A stretch of 64,000 bases of DNA, from positions 1,550,001 through 1,614,000 of the forward strand of contig CAVSUJ010000002.1 in the NCBI GenBank assembly GCA_963731205.1. The letters are read 5' to 3'. Source of the DNA: DATAZK01 sp963731205. GTDB taxonomy: Bacteria; Actinomycetota; Actinomycetes; Frankiales; Frankiaceae. The notes under the pieces are model-generated. The model was not told the DNA's origin. It made no database searches and saw only the letters and a program-made list of their open reading frames with translations. Position numbers and translations under genes: made by a program. This document shows positions 24,547 to 34,485 of this stretch, piece by piece. Position 1 is the first letter of the stretch, and each line of letters begins with the position of its first letter.

Positions 24547-25833
24547 CTAGCCGCCAACACTCGGCCTCCACCTCAGGCCATTCCAGCGCAGGATAAGTGC
24601 CCTCTGCGAGCCGCTCGACCCGGTTGTCCATCCGACTGCCCACGCGTCGTTGTTGGAAAGGGTGCTGACCCCGCTGAGAGATGGCAGGTCACCGGTCACG
24701 CCCGACGCAACCTGCAACCACTGTGAGCCGGTCCAGTGCAGTATCACTGGCTGCTGACCTGAGTTGGAGGCCGATAGCCCCACGGCCCAGGCGTCGTTGT
24801 CGTCGGCGGCGCTGATCGCGGTGAGCTCATTGACGCGCGTGTTGCGCGGAGCCGTGGAAGTTCCCCCCGGGTTCGGGCTGAGGACTGGCAACCATCTGCT
24901 GCGGACCCAGTGTTCGGTGAGGGTGAGTGGGCTGCCTGTCGGGTCGAGATAGTCACCCACGGCCCAGGCCGCCCCCGTGGGCGAAGCGGAGATGCCGGCG
25001 AACGTTGAGGACGAAGGCACCGGTGCGTGTACCTGGCTCCAGTTGGTTCCGTTCCAACGCAAAACCACAGCAGTCGATGAGCCAAGATCGATTCCGGCCG
25101 CCCAGGCGTGCCGCGGGTCCTGCGCCGCCACCGTTTGGAGAACAGCACCAGGCCGGGCGCCGTTCTTAATGCGGCGCCAGTGCTTGCCGTCCCAGTGAAG
25201 GGTGAGTGGCAGATCGCCGACTCCGACGGCCCAGGCATCGGTTGGGGAGTCCGCGCTGACGCTATAGAGAGCGGAGTTGCCGACGGTGCTGGACGGCATG
25301 GCGCCGGGAAGCTGGGTCCAGCGCTTGCCGTTCCAGTGCAGGACGAGTATTCGGTTTCCGGTGCCATCCGATGGTCCGTAGGCTCCGACGGCCCAGGCGT
25401 TGGTCGGTGACTGTGCGCTGACGGCGAGAAGTTCACTGAAAGTTGGGCGACAGCACAGCGTTGGGATCGTGGACTGGCTCCAACGCCGGCCGCTCCAATG
25501 CAGGATGTGCGCGGTCTGCATGCCGCTGCCGTCGGAAGATTGTCCGACCGCCCAGCCGTCGGTGGCTGAGTCTGCGCTCACGGCGGTCAAAGCGATTGGG
25601 AAACGTGTGGCGGATCGTGCGGCGAAGGGAAGGGCGGCCTCAGACGTCGACGTGGCGATAGCCAGACCTGCCGCCAAGGCGGCGGCCATGACGCCGCCGA
25701 TCAGCGCCCAGCCGGATGGTTGTCGGTTGCTTCGGAAGCGCGGACGTGAGCTGTTCACGGTTTTCTCCAGTGCATTGCGTGGAGGGCGGCGCAGCCCAGG
25801 TGGGCTGCCGATGACCCGAGCAGCGCGGCTCAA
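24547..25833 (-). CDS. Secreted or membrane-anchored seven-repeat propeller-like protein
   Basis: 428 residues. A basic N-terminus precedes one hydrophobic helix (WALIGGVMAAALAAGLAIAT, about residues 42-61), a signal or anchor. The rest is seven repeats of about 45-60 residues, each with a turn motif (A/G)WAVG or AWAAG preceded by SADSxTD-like text and followed about 15 residues later by LHWxGxxW (examples: VSADSPTDAWAVG, LHWDGKHWRRI, LRWNGTNWSQV). Seven blades strongly suggest a beta-propeller. No catalytic motif seen; ligand binding or adhesion at the cell surface is likely. The start may be a later Met, since the first 25 residues are Arg/Pro-rich. Confidence 0.7.
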   Translation of the reverse strand: MSRAARVIGSPPGLRRPPRNALEKTVNSSRPRFRSNRQPSGWALIGGVMAAALAAGLAIATSTSEAALPFAARSATRFPIALTAVSADSATDGWAVGQSSDGSGMQTAHILHWSGRRWSQSTIPTLCCRPTFSELLAVSAQSPTNAWAVGAYGPSDGTGNRILVLHWNGKRWTQLPGAMPSSTVGNSALYSVSADSPTDAWAVGVGDLPLTLHWDGKHWRRIKNGARPGAVLQTVAAQDPRHAWAAGIDLGSSTAVVLRWNGTNWSQVHAPVPSSSTFAGISASPTGAAWAVGDYLDPTGSPLTLTEHWVRSRWLPVLSPNPGGTSTAPRNTRVNELTAISAADDNDAWAVGLSASNSGQQPVILHWTGSQWLQVASGVTGDLPSLSGVSTLSNNDAWAVGWTTGSSGSQRALILRWNGLRWRPSVGG

Positions 25834-25908
25834 GGAATGCGGCGGCTCGAAACGGCGATCAGCAACGTTGTGCTGATCAGGGCTTAGTGGAGGTTCGACG
25901 TGGCTGAG

Positions 25909-26262
25909 CTACTGGCCGATGGTCCAAATGGTTTTGAGTTCGCGCTGGCCGGCGGGGTCGTGTGCGACGGCGTCCAGGACGTGTTCGAACTTGCGCTGGT
26001 TGCGGCGGAACGCGCGGTTGAGCCGGCGACGCGCCCGGTAGGCATCGATCTTGTTTTGCAGACCGACCTGCGGCGCGAAGATGTTGGTCTCGACGTCAGG
26101 CTTGACGCCCCCGACCCGTTCGACAATGGGCTCCAGCCTTGCCGGCTGGTAGGCCGTGATCTCGCGGGCTGCGGCCCATCCGCCGAGTAGGACGCCGAAG
26201 GGCTGGTCCTCGGAGTCGGCCGTGGTGATCGCCGGGGTGGGGGTGTCGAGTTGGACTGGCAT
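25909..26262 (-). CDS. Hypothetical protein, 117 residues
   Basis: From ATG 26262. N-terminal half proline/threonine-rich, then VGGVKPDVETNIFAPQVGLQ, then a strongly basic helix DAYRARRRLNRAFRRNQRKF and a C-terminal helix ending LKTIWTIGQ. The basic helix could bind nucleic acid. No family recognised. Transcribed away from the Crp/Fnr gene, with which it shares a divergent gap of 154 bases. Confidence 0.5.
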   Translation of the reverse strand: MPVQLDTPTPAITTADSEDQPFGVLLGGWAAAREITAYQPARLEPIVERVGGVKPDVETNIFAPQVGLQNKIDAYRARRRLNRAFRRNQRKFEHVLDAVAHDPAGQRELKTIWTIGQ

Positions 26263-26416
26263 CGTTGGTCCTCGCTGCCTCGATGTCGGCTGCCTGCTGC
26301 GAGCCGCTGACTCAAATGTTCAGCGGCGTCCGAGTCCGAGTCCGTTGGCCAGCTGACACATGGTCCGTTCAGGTGGTGACGCTGGTGGCAGGCACCTCAG
26401 GCGATGACTTGGCGGC

Positions 26417-27085
26417 GTGTACAAAAGCAATGTGTCGTGGGCTTTGCTGAGTGAGATTCCGCCGGAACAGGCGCGGCTCGTCTTGGCGCAGGCACGCCGC
26501 CGCCGGTTTGGCCGTCGCGAGGTCGTTTTCCACGAAGGAGATCCTGGCGACACGCTGCATCTCATAGACAGCGGACACGTTGCCGTACGGGTGACCACGC
26601 CGTTGGGCGACGCTGCCACGCTGCGAGTCATCGGCCCTGGTGGGCACTTCGGAGAGCTCGCGGTGGTGTCGCCGGCGCCGCGTAACGCGACCATCGTCGC
26701 GCTGGAACCAACCGAGACCTTGGCACTGCATCGGAACGAAATGAATGCGCTGCGTGCCAAATATCCCCAGGTCGATCGGGCCCTGCTCGAAGCTGTGGTC
26801 GGCGCGGTGCGTCGCATGTCTCAGGCGCTGCTGGACGCGCTGTATGTTCCGGTAGAGAGTCGGCTACTTCGGCGGTTAGCTGAGCTCGCGGAGACTTACG
26901 CCGCCGATGCGAAAGGCGAAATCATCATTCCGCTCACGCAGGATGACCTGGCTGGTCTGGTAGGGGCGACCCGCCCGACGGTTAATCAGCTGCTCGCCAA
27001 GCTCGTTGAGCGAGACCTGCTGCGTATCAGCCGAGGAAAAGTCACCTTGCTAGACCTTCAGGGCTTGACGGCTCGGATCCGCTAA
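26417..27085 (+). CDS. Crp/Fnr family transcriptional regulator
   Basis: 222 residues from GTG 26417. The cyclic-nucleotide-binding-type barrel has RRREVVFHEGDPGDTLHLID-like text (seen as FGRREVVFHEGDPGDTLHLI), GHVAVRV and the phosphate-cassette region GPGGHFGELAVVSPAPRNAT. Then the long dimer helix and a winged helix-turn-helix with IPLTQDDLAGLVGATRPTVN. FGELA...RNAT keeps the Glu and Arg that bind cAMP in CRP (FGEL...RxA; here R before NAT), so a cyclic nucleotide ligand is plausible. The divergent neighbours and the class III cyclase genes next door make a cAMP link attractive. No N-terminal Cys cluster, so not an Fnr oxygen sensor. Confidence 0.85.
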   Translation: MYKSNVSWALLSEIPPEQARLVLAQARRRRFGRREVVFHEGDPGDTLHLIDSGHVAVRVTTPLGDAATLRVIGPGGHFGELAVVSPAPRNATIVALEPTETLALHRNEMNALRAKYPQVDRALLEAVVGAVRRMSQALLDALYVPVESRLLRRLAELAETYAADAKGEIIIPLTQDDLAGLVGATRPTVNQLLAKLVERDLLRISRGKVTLLDLQGLTARIR

Positions 27086-29738
27086 GCTGAAAGCAGCGTA
27101 GATGGCGCCGCCGTTGTGGGTGAGGGCTCACAGGGGACGTGTGTCGACAGACGGCACGTCTTCTGAAATGCGCTGTGGACCCCGTCCAGGGTCATGAGCG
27201 TGAATTCCACGGCTTCTTCGTAGCTGAATTCGGCGAAGTGCTCGCGCATAGCATCGAGTCCCTTGGGATCTGCTCCGGCCGACAGCTTCCCCAGGTTCGA
27301 GTAGCCCTGATTGTTCAGAACGGTGAGCTTGGCAATGGCCCCGCTCTCGGCAAGACACACCAGCTGCAGCGCCTCTTGAGGATCGCTCTCCGCCACGATG
27401 TTGGCCACCCCAGCGATAGAGAGACCGAGCATGTATCGGTTCCCGGCGCGAGCGCCCGAAACGAGGGACTTGCGCATCAGCGCTAGCGCCGATGCCATGT
27501 CACCGGAATCGGCAGCGACCATCGCCGCGACTGCGGTCGCCTGGCTCGAAAATGGGCGCCGGACGCCGCGGTCGAGTCGCTCCGCCTCCTCCGCGGCCGC
27601 TATCGCGGTCGGCGGATCTTCCCAAAAGGCCATTACTGTTGCCAGCAGGGCATAGACCTGGACGAGCGCGCCGCCCTGCGTCCGGGCCACAGAAAGCGCC
27701 TCCACAGCGGCTGGCCGAGCTAACGATGGATTGCTCCTGCCGTTGAAGACGGCCACGTTGGCGAGCAAGACCGACCGAAGCACCAGATCGTCAGCATCAC
27801 CCAACTGTTCCAACGCCAAGAGCGCCGCGGCGCTCCCGCCAGACATGTCGCCCTTAGCTCCACACAGAGTCGCTTCGCCGATCGCGGAAAAGGGATCTGC
27901 CGGCACACGACGGCTCGCTTCGACGATCCGTGGCAATTTGTCCTGCTCCGGAGAATCCGAAACGATCACCACAGCCGCTGAGCACGCCGCCGAAAAGCCC
28001 CGACACGTCTCGGCACCGTCAGCCACGACCAACCGCTCCAGCGCGCGGCCAAGCCCATCAGCCACGCTCGCGGGCAACGCCATCGTGGCGTAAGGCGGCA
28101 TCACCTCGAACAGCTCCAGCGCCTGGCCAATCGACTCGACGTCCACACACCAGCCAAGGGCGACCCCCACGTTCGCCGCGTCGACCCCCAGGCGTTCGCT
28201 GGCGTCGAACCCGTCGGTGGTGCGCAGCTGCTGAAACGCCTCGCGCAAGAGGCTTAGGTAGCACTCGGCGTGGGCTTGCAACGTCGCCGGGTCCGAACGC
28301 CCCCCGTTCAGCGATTCGGAGAAGGCCCGGACTGTTTCGAGTAGCCGATAGCGGCCGGCCGTCAGCGGGTCGTGTTCGACCAGCGATTTTGCGACCAGCG
28401 AACTCAGCCCCGCGAGCGCCTCCCACTCCTCGACACCTGCGGCGGCGGCCACCACAATGACAGCGTCGACGTCGAAACCGTCAACAAAAACGGGCAGCTG
28501 CCGCAGCAGACCCTGTTCGCGAGGCTCGAGTAGCCCGTATGACCATTCCAATGCCGCTGCCAGGCTGCGGTGCCGGGCTTCACCCGACTGGCGCCCCCTA
28601 CTGAGTACGTCGAGCCGTTCTCCCAATCGGGAGGCGATGGCCTGCACACTCAACTGAGCGCTGCGAGCCGCTGCAAGCTCCAACGCCAGCGGAACCCCAT
28701 CCAGACGTCGGCATAACTCGGCGACGGCAGCCGCGTTCACCTCGTATAGCCGCCATCTGGCTCCCGCTTCGACTGCGCGCGACGAACAGCTCACCCGCAG
28801 CGGCGGCCAGCACCTCAGTCGACGAATCCTGCCGCGGAACCTCCAGCGGTGGCACTTTCACCACCTGCTCACCCGGAACGCTTAGCGCCTCACGACTCGT
28901 GGCGAGAATCCGGACAGACCCGCAGGCCGGAAGTAGCCAACGCGCCACGTCTGCAACGCCGTCGACGATCTGCTCACAGTTATCCAAGACGAACACAAGC
29001 TCCCGTTCCGCCAGGTACTCGCCCAGCGCATCGCGCAGCGGCACCCCGCCAGGCGGCGTGAAGCGTAGCGGCGCGGCAATGGCATCAAGGATCAGTTCCG
29101 GCCGGTTCACGGCAGCGAGCTCGACCAGCCACACCCCTTGCTTCGCTCCCGCCAAGAGCCGGCGGCCGGCGGCCAGCGCCGCCGTGGTCTTGCCGACCCC
29201 GCCAACGCCCGTGAGCGTGACCAGCCGCCCATTAGTTGCGAGATCGACGACTTGCGCGATGAGGTCATCGCGGCCGACCGGGGCCGTGATCTGATACGGC
29301 AAATTGGTCCGCACGGACTCCAGAGTGCGCAGCGGCCCGAAATCGCCGTCCAAGCCTTCACCAGTCACCTGGTGAATTCGAACCGCGGCCGCGATGCCGC
29401 GGAGCTCGTGCTCCCCGAGCGGGACCATGGTCACCGCTCCGGCAAGCAGTTCGGTAACGATGTCAGTGCAGAGGATCTGGCCGCCGTGCGCCGCCGACAT
29501 GACCCGGGCAGCAAGATTCACCGCCGGGCCGAAGTAGTCACCCGCCCGCTCGACGGCCTCGCCGGTGTGGATCCCCATCCGTACCCGTAGCGTGCACTCC
29601 GCAGGCAGGAATGCGCCCCGAGTTGGCGCTGCGCATCGACCGCGGCTGCCACAGCTTTACCGGCCGCGTCGAACGCGACACAGAACCCGTCGCCGCCGGT
29701 GGCAAAAACAACTCCGTCAGCGGCCAAGATGACCTGGC
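27082..29738 (-). pseudogene. Cyclase-NTPase-TPR regulator paralogue, 5' end cut by IS3
   Basis: Paralogue of the intact gene at 31165. Remaining parts: class III cyclase domain from GVVFATGGDGFCVAFDAAGK, then MGIHTGEAVERAGDYFGPAV; P-loop LTGVGGVGKTTAALAAGRRL; Walker B region FVLDNCEQIVDGVADVARWL; ATSREALSVPGEQV; then a long helical-repeat tail ending at 27082. The first 50 or so residues (FTDIERST half of the cyclase) are gone: the reading frame stops at the IS3 end at 29739. Frameshifts also lie near 28795 and 29607. It overlaps the Crp/Fnr gene end by four bases. Confidence 0.8.
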
Positions 29739-29769
29739 TGAACCGCCCTGGGTCTGATGGAGGCCCGGT

Positions 29770-30687
29770 TTATTGGATTCCAACCCCGGCGGGGTCAGCT
29801 TGTTGGGAAGCGTAGAACGCTTCTTCATACTCGGCTGGTGGGACGTCGTCGCAGTGCCCGTGTAGCCGTGTCTCGTTGAACCAGTGCACCCAGGACAGGG
29901 TGGCGAGTTCGAGTTCGTCGACGTCGTCCCAGCCGGTGGTGTCCGGGCCGTAGACGCATTCGGTCTTGTAGAGCCCGTTGGTCGTCTCGGCGAGAGCGTT
30001 GTCATAGGAATCGGCGACTGTCCCGATCGAGGGTCGGGCGCCGATCTCTTCGAGTCGTTCGGTGAAGCGCACCGACGTGAATTGACTGCCCGCATCCGAG
30101 TGCGTCACCAAGCCGACCAGTCGCTTGCCGCCGCGGGAGACGCGGGCCATCTCCAGCGCGTCCAGGACCATTTCGGTTTTCATGTTGGCTGCCACCCGCC
30201 AGCCGACGATGCGCCGGCTGAACGCGTCGACGATGAAGCACACGTAGGCCATGCCCGACCTTGTTGGGACGTAGGTCAGGTCGGTGACCCACAGCGCGTC
30301 CGGCCGGTCAGCCCGGAAGTGCCGGTTCACTAGGTCTGGAGCGCGAACTGCTTCAGGGTCGGCCTGGGTGGTGAAGACCTTCTTGCGCAGCCGGGACACG
30401 CCCTGGGTGCCGAGCTGGCGCATCAGGCGGGCGACCTGATCCCGGCCGATGTCATGACCGGCCCGGCGGGCGGCCTTCCACAGCTTGTGGGCGCCGTAGA
30501 CCTTCCGGTTCGCCAGCCACAACGCCAGCAGGATCTGCATCATCACCGCGTCCCGGACGGCCCGGGCCGACGGAGCGACCTGCCGGCGTCGGGCGGCGTA
30601 GTAGCTGCTCGGAGCCACCTGCAGTTGCCTGCAGATGAACTCGACTCCGAACTCGTTGCGGTGCTCGTCGACGAACGCGACGGTCAC
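29770..30687 (-). CDS. IS3 transposase OrfB
   Basis: 305 residues, intact. N-terminal HTH_21 part VAFVDEHRNEFGVEFICRQL; catalytic DDE residues in ALWVTDLTYV, VTHSDAGSQF and NALAETTNGLYK, with the normal 35-residue D-E spacing. GTG start overlaps the OrfA stop (GTGA). A T6C run (GGCTTTTTTCGC, near 30710-30720) lies in the overlap and could allow a -1 slip to make the OrfAB fusion typical of IS3. Confidence 0.9.
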   Translation of the reverse strand: MTVAFVDEHRNEFGVEFICRQLQVAPSSYYAARRRQVAPSARAVRDAVMMQILLALWLANRKVYGAHKLWKAARRAGHDIGRDQVARLMRQLGTQGVSRLRKKVFTTQADPEAVRAPDLVNRHFRADRPDALWVTDLTYVPTRSGMAYVCFIVDAFSRRIVGWRVAANMKTEMVLDALEMARVSRGGKRLVGLVTHSDAGSQFTSVRFTERLEEIGARPSIGTVADSYDNALAETTNGLYKTECVYGPDTTGWDDVDELELATLSWVHWFNETRLHGHCDDVPPAEYEEAFYASQQADPAGVGIQ

Positions 30688-31061
30688 CTCGATGGGCGGT
30701 CGAGTTCCGCCGCGAAAAAAGCCGATGCCCGCTTGAGCAGATCGTTCGCTCGCCGCAGCTCCCGGTTCTCCTGCTCGAGTTCACGGATCCGCCTGGCCTC
30801 CGCTGTCGTCACACCCGGCTCGACACCCTCATCGATGTCGGCCTGCTTGACCCAGGTCCGCAGCGACTCGACCCCACAGCCGATCTGCCCGGCGACGCGC
30901 TGGACCGTCCCGTGCGTTGTCCCGAGCTCCTTACGCAACTGCCGCACCAGCCGGACGGCTCGAGCCTTCTCCTCCGGGGAGTACCGACGCGCAGTCGGTC
31001 TCCCGGACGCCCCTTCGTGTCCCATGGCCCCATCCTCGTTTCCAAGGTAAGGAGCCTCCAA
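30684..31061 (-). CDS. IS3 transposase OrfA
   Basis: 125 residues. Helix-turn-helix of the HTH_Tnp_1 type (YSPEEKARAVRLVRQLRKEL, then GVESLRTWVKQADIDEG) and a C-terminal leucine-zipper-like coiled coil RIRELEQENRELRRANDLLK. Begins 18 bases inside the right terminal repeat. Binds the element ends and pairs with OrfB. Confidence 0.9.
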   Translation of the reverse strand: MEAPYLGNEDGAMGHEGASGRPTARRYSPEEKARAVRLVRQLRKELGTTHGTVQRVAGQIGCGVESLRTWVKQADIDEGVEPGVTTAEARRIRELEQENRELRRANDLLKRASAFFAAELDRPSR

Positions 31062-31164
31062 GCAACCCAGGGCGGTTCAGATCCTGAAGAGCCCGGTGTT
31101 TGTGGAGCCAACGCTTCGGCAAACTGTTGAGTCGGCTTTGTGAGTCGGGCGCTAGGTTCTAGTC

Positions 31165-33870
31165 ATGTTCGCCTCCCCGCGTCCGACGGGAACGGTTTCA
31201 TTTCTTTTCACAGACATTGAGCGTTCCACGCAGCTTTGGGACCGTGTCCCGGAGGCGATGACACACGCACTGGAACAACACGACGCGATCCTCAACCACG
31301 CAATCAGCGCAGCAGGTGGGGCCGTCTTCGCAACGGGTGGCGATGGCTTCTGTGTCGCTTTTGATGCTGCACGTAACGCGGTGGCAGCAGCCATCGATGC
31401 GCAGCGCCAGCTTTCGACGCATGCGTGGCCAGACGACTGCGTCCTTCGTGTGCGCATGGGCGTTCATACCGGCGAGGCCGTAGAACGAGCCGGCGATTAT
31501 TTCGGGCCTGCTGTGAACCTTGCGGCCCGGGTGATGTCGGCGGCTCACGGCGGCCAAATTGTCTGCACCGACATCGTCGCGGAGCTGGTAGCAGGCAAGG
31601 CCAGGACTCGATCTCTCGGAGAACAGGAGTTGCGTGGGGTGAGCGCCGTTGTCGGCGTCCATCAGGTGATGGCCGACGGTCTGCCCGACCAATTTCCGCC
31701 GCTGCGAACGTTGGTGTCAGTCCGCACCAACTTGCCGCATGAGTTGAGCACCTCGGTGGGCCGCGGCGGACTCATCGCCCGAACGGTCGAACTCGTAGTT
31801 GAAGAAAGGCTTGTCACACTGACCGGGATCGGCGGCGTCGGCAAGACCACGGTCGCGCTCAATGCAGGTCGTGATCTTTTGTCGACGTTAAAACAGGGCG
31901 TTTGGTTGGTCGAGCTCTCCGGGGTGACGCGTCCAGAGCTGATCTTGGACGTCATCGCCGCGGCCATTCGCTTCACAGCCCCGAGCGGAGTGCCGATTCG
32001 AGACGCGCTGACCGAGTATCTCGATCGACGGGAGCTGCTTCTGGTCCTAGACAATTGCGAGCAGATCGTGGACGGGGTGGCTGAGGAAGTCCGTTGGCTG
32101 CTGTCGAATTGCGCCTTGTTGCGCATTCTCGCAACAAGCCGCGAAGCGCTGGGAGCACCCGGCGAACGTGTCCTCGCTGTCCCCCCGCTGGCAGTTCCGA
32201 CACAAGACTCATTAACGGGGGTACTCGGTGCGCCGTCAGGAGAGTTGTTCGTTGCACGCGCGGTGGAGGCAGGCGCGAATTGGCGTTTGGATGAAGCGAA
32301 TGCACCGGCGGTTGCCCGACTGTGCCGCCTCCTGGATGGCGTTCCACTTGCGCTGGGGCTAGCCGCAGCACGCAGCGCCCAGCTAAGCGTTCAGACGATC
32401 ACGTCGCGGCTGGGGGCACATCTTGACGTGCTGAGCAGTCGCCGCAGCGGCGAGGCGCGGCATCGCAGCCTCATGGCGGCGTTGGAGTGGTCGTACGAAC
32501 TACTCGAAGCCCATGAGCAGGACCTGTTTCAGCAGCTGGCCGTTTTCGTCGAAGGCTTCGATGTCGACGGGGTGCTAGCGGTCGCCGCTGCAGCGGATGT
32601 CGAGGAGTGGCAGGCACTTGACGCTCTCAGCTCTCTCGTAGCCAAATCGCTGGTCGAGCGCGATCCGATGCGCACCGGCCGCTACCGACTACTGGAGACC
32701 GTCCGAGTGTTCGCAGCGGCACAGGCAAAGGGGGACGGAGCAGCTCGGGCACACGCCCAGCACTACATGCGGGTGCTGGGTGACGCATTCCACCAATTGC
32801 GTCGGACGGACGGCGTCGAGGCCACTGAGAGGCTCGTCGCCGAAGCCGGGAACGTTGAAGCTGCTCTTCACTGGGCAGCTGCCTCTGGGCACACCCAGCA
32901 GGCGCTCCCAATCTTCGAGGTGCCGCCGCCTCTAAGCCTGATGGCGTTGCCTGCCAAGGTCACCGAAAGCCTTGGCCGAAGCCTTGAGCGTCTGCTGTAC
33001 GCAGCGGGCGCTCACGAACTCCCCGGCTATTCGGCTGCATGCGCTGCGGCTAGTTGGATCGCAGTGGACTCATCCGACTCAAACCACATATCACGCGTCT
33101 TTGCCGCCAGCCAGCGCGCGCCGGCCGATTCGTACACAGCCCTGTGTGAGGCCAGCATCTGCGGCGGAACCGGAGACATGGCCCAAGGAGCCAGCGCAAT
33201 GCACACGGCCCTTGACCGCTTAGATGACGCAGCCGACCCGCTCGTCCGAGCTGGGTTACTCGCCTGTCTGGCAATTTTCGACGCCTTCAGCGATCCGCCA
33301 GCAGCATTGTCTGCAGCCCAAGACAGCATCGCACTGGCCCGAACCCACGGCGGTCCACTCGCCCAACTGCATCCGCTGCTGGCGCTGACACTCTGCACAC
33401 AAAGCGAGCCGCGGACAGCAGCGGCAGTCGCATTCGAGGCAGCGCGACTCGACCGCACAGTGCGACGACCCTTCTCCAGCATCGCCATCATGCTCGCCGC
33501 CCATGCCGCCGCCGGCGTTGGCGACCTGGCTTCGGCCGTACCGCTGCTGCGCCGTTCAATCGCCCATATCGCCCGAGCCGGGAGTCGGTTCGTACTCTGC
33601 ATCACGATCGGCACCGCAGCAGATGCCATCGCCACGACCGCACCCACGAAGGCGCTGCAACTCACATGCCTCGCCGAAAGCGGCGCAATCAACCGAGTCT
33701 CCATTCTCGAAAACGTTAGCTACACCAACCTTCGGCAACTCGCAGCCCAGACCGACCTAGCAGAGCTCGACCTCATGCGCAGCCGATTCGCTGACCTCAG
33801 CTACGACGACGCCGTAGCGTTCGCCCTAGCGACGCTTGACGACATCGCCCAGCAAGTCAGTCACGACTGA
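31165..33870 (+). CDS. Class III adenylate/guanylate cyclase-NTPase-TPR regulator
   Basis: 901 residues, intact. Residues about 8-180 are a class III cyclase homology domain: FLFTDIERSTQLWDRVPEAM (metal Asp), ATGGDGFCVAFDAARNAV (second Asp), MGVHTGEAVERAGDYFGPAV. Residues about 195-480 are an NB-ARC/STAND-type ATPase: P-loop LTGIGGVGKTTVAL, Walker B LLVLDNCEQIVDGV, sensor ATSREALGAPGERV, and the conserved LCRLLDGVPLALGLAAARS. The remainder is a helical repeat region. No LuxR-type DNA-binding tail is seen. Such proteins are thought to couple ligand-driven oligomerisation to cyclase output. A divergent damaged paralogue lies across the IS3, and a Crp/Fnr gene adjoins that one. Confidence 0.85.
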   Translation: MFASPRPTGTVSFLFTDIERSTQLWDRVPEAMTHALEQHDAILNHAISAAGGAVFATGGDGFCVAFDAARNAVAAAIDAQRQLSTHAWPDDCVLRVRMGVHTGEAVERAGDYFGPAVNLAARVMSAAHGGQIVCTDIVAELVAGKARTRSLGEQELRGVSAVVGVHQVMADGLPDQFPPLRTLVSVRTNLPHELSTSVGRGGLIARTVELVVEERLVTLTGIGGVGKTTVALNAGRDLLSTLKQGVWLVELSGVTRPELILDVIAAAIRFTAPSGVPIRDALTEYLDRRELLLVLDNCEQIVDGVAEEVRWLLSNCALLRILATSREALGAPGERVLAVPPLAVPTQDSLTGVLGAPSGELFVARAVEAGANWRLDEANAPAVARLCRLLDGVPLALGLAAARSAQLSVQTITSRLGAHLDVLSSRRSGEARHRSLMAALEWSYELLEAHEQDLFQQLAVFVEGFDVDGVLAVAAAADVEEWQALDALSSLVAKSLVERDPMRTGRYRLLETVRVFAAAQAKGDGAARAHAQHYMRVLGDAFHQLRRTDGVEATERLVAEAGNVEAALHWAAASGHTQQALPIFEVPPPLSLMALPAKVTESLGRSLERLLYAAGAHELPGYSAACAAASWIAVDSSDSNHISRVFAASQRAPADSYTALCEASICGGTGDMAQGASAMHTALDRLDDAADPLVRAGLLACLAIFDAFSDPPAALSAAQDSIALARTHGGPLAQLHPLLALTLCTQSEPRTAAAVAFEAARLDRTVRRPFSSIAIMLAAHAAAGVGDLASAVPLLRRSIAHIARAGSRFVLCITIGTAADAIATTAPTKALQLTCLAESGAINRVSILENVSYTNLRQLAAQTDLAELDLMRSRFADLSYDDAVAFALATLDDIAQQVSHD

Positions 33871-34485
33871 GCAATAACCCCCGCCGAGGACCATTCGACA
33901 GACCGAAACCGTCTGATCAGCCTCCACCCGCAAGTCGCCGGATACCGAGCGTGCCGCGCGGGGCCGCCGACACCAACCGACTAACTACGCCGCTGCCGGG
34001 CAGGCGACAATCGCCAACCAGGACAACGCGGTTGCCGTCATGGTCGGCCAGCGGAAACATCCATGACGACGTCGCAGCCTGCCGATCGGCCGCGATCCCT
34101 GGTTCACACAAATCGCAGAAGCAGTGCCGAGGTCCGTTTCCGACAACGCCAATGTCGACCCGCCCGCTCATTCGGGTTCCGCAGACCGGGACGCCATGCC
34201 CCGTACCGAAATCCTGCCCAGCAGCCGAGGCATCGGCCTCGCGTCGGGGACCGCATCGACAATATGGAAACCTCGAGCCTCTTCTCGTCCCAGACCCCAC
34301 CGACGAATGAGCCATACCCGCCGATCATGGCTGCGCGCTTGGGGTCGCGGACTCACGGCACCCACCTCGGACTGCGCGAGTTGATGCATTGCCGACCTCA
34401 GCGGTCCGACAGCGATGGCCTGCGAAACGGACGACCACGCCGCTGATGCACTGATGCCGATGGTCGGGCGCTCCCTACGCTCCGT
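33871..34485. other. Intergenic stretch, nothing recognised
   Basis: About 615 bases between the cyclase regulator and the GGDEF-EAL locus. Several overlapping short frames on both strands have Arg/Pro/Ser-rich shadow composition. No hairpin or repeat stands out. Confidence 0.4.

Larger units (their letters stand above)
29739..31079 (-). mobile_element. Complete IS3 family insertion sequence
   Basis: 1341 bp between near-identical inverted ends TGAACCGCCCTGGGT (left 29739-29753; right, complement, 31065-31079), with similarity continuing through GGAGGC. It holds orfA and orfB on the minus strand. The bases flanking the two ends do not match (GGC on the left, GAT on the right), so no 3-4 bp target duplication is present, as after an adjacent deletion or recombination. 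Confidence 0.85.

Noticed and set aside
29739..31079. Two-domain fusion of OrfA and OrfB as a single gene
   Set aside because: The frames are separate with a GTGA overlap; a fusion would need a -1 slip, which is possible at the T6C run but not shown.
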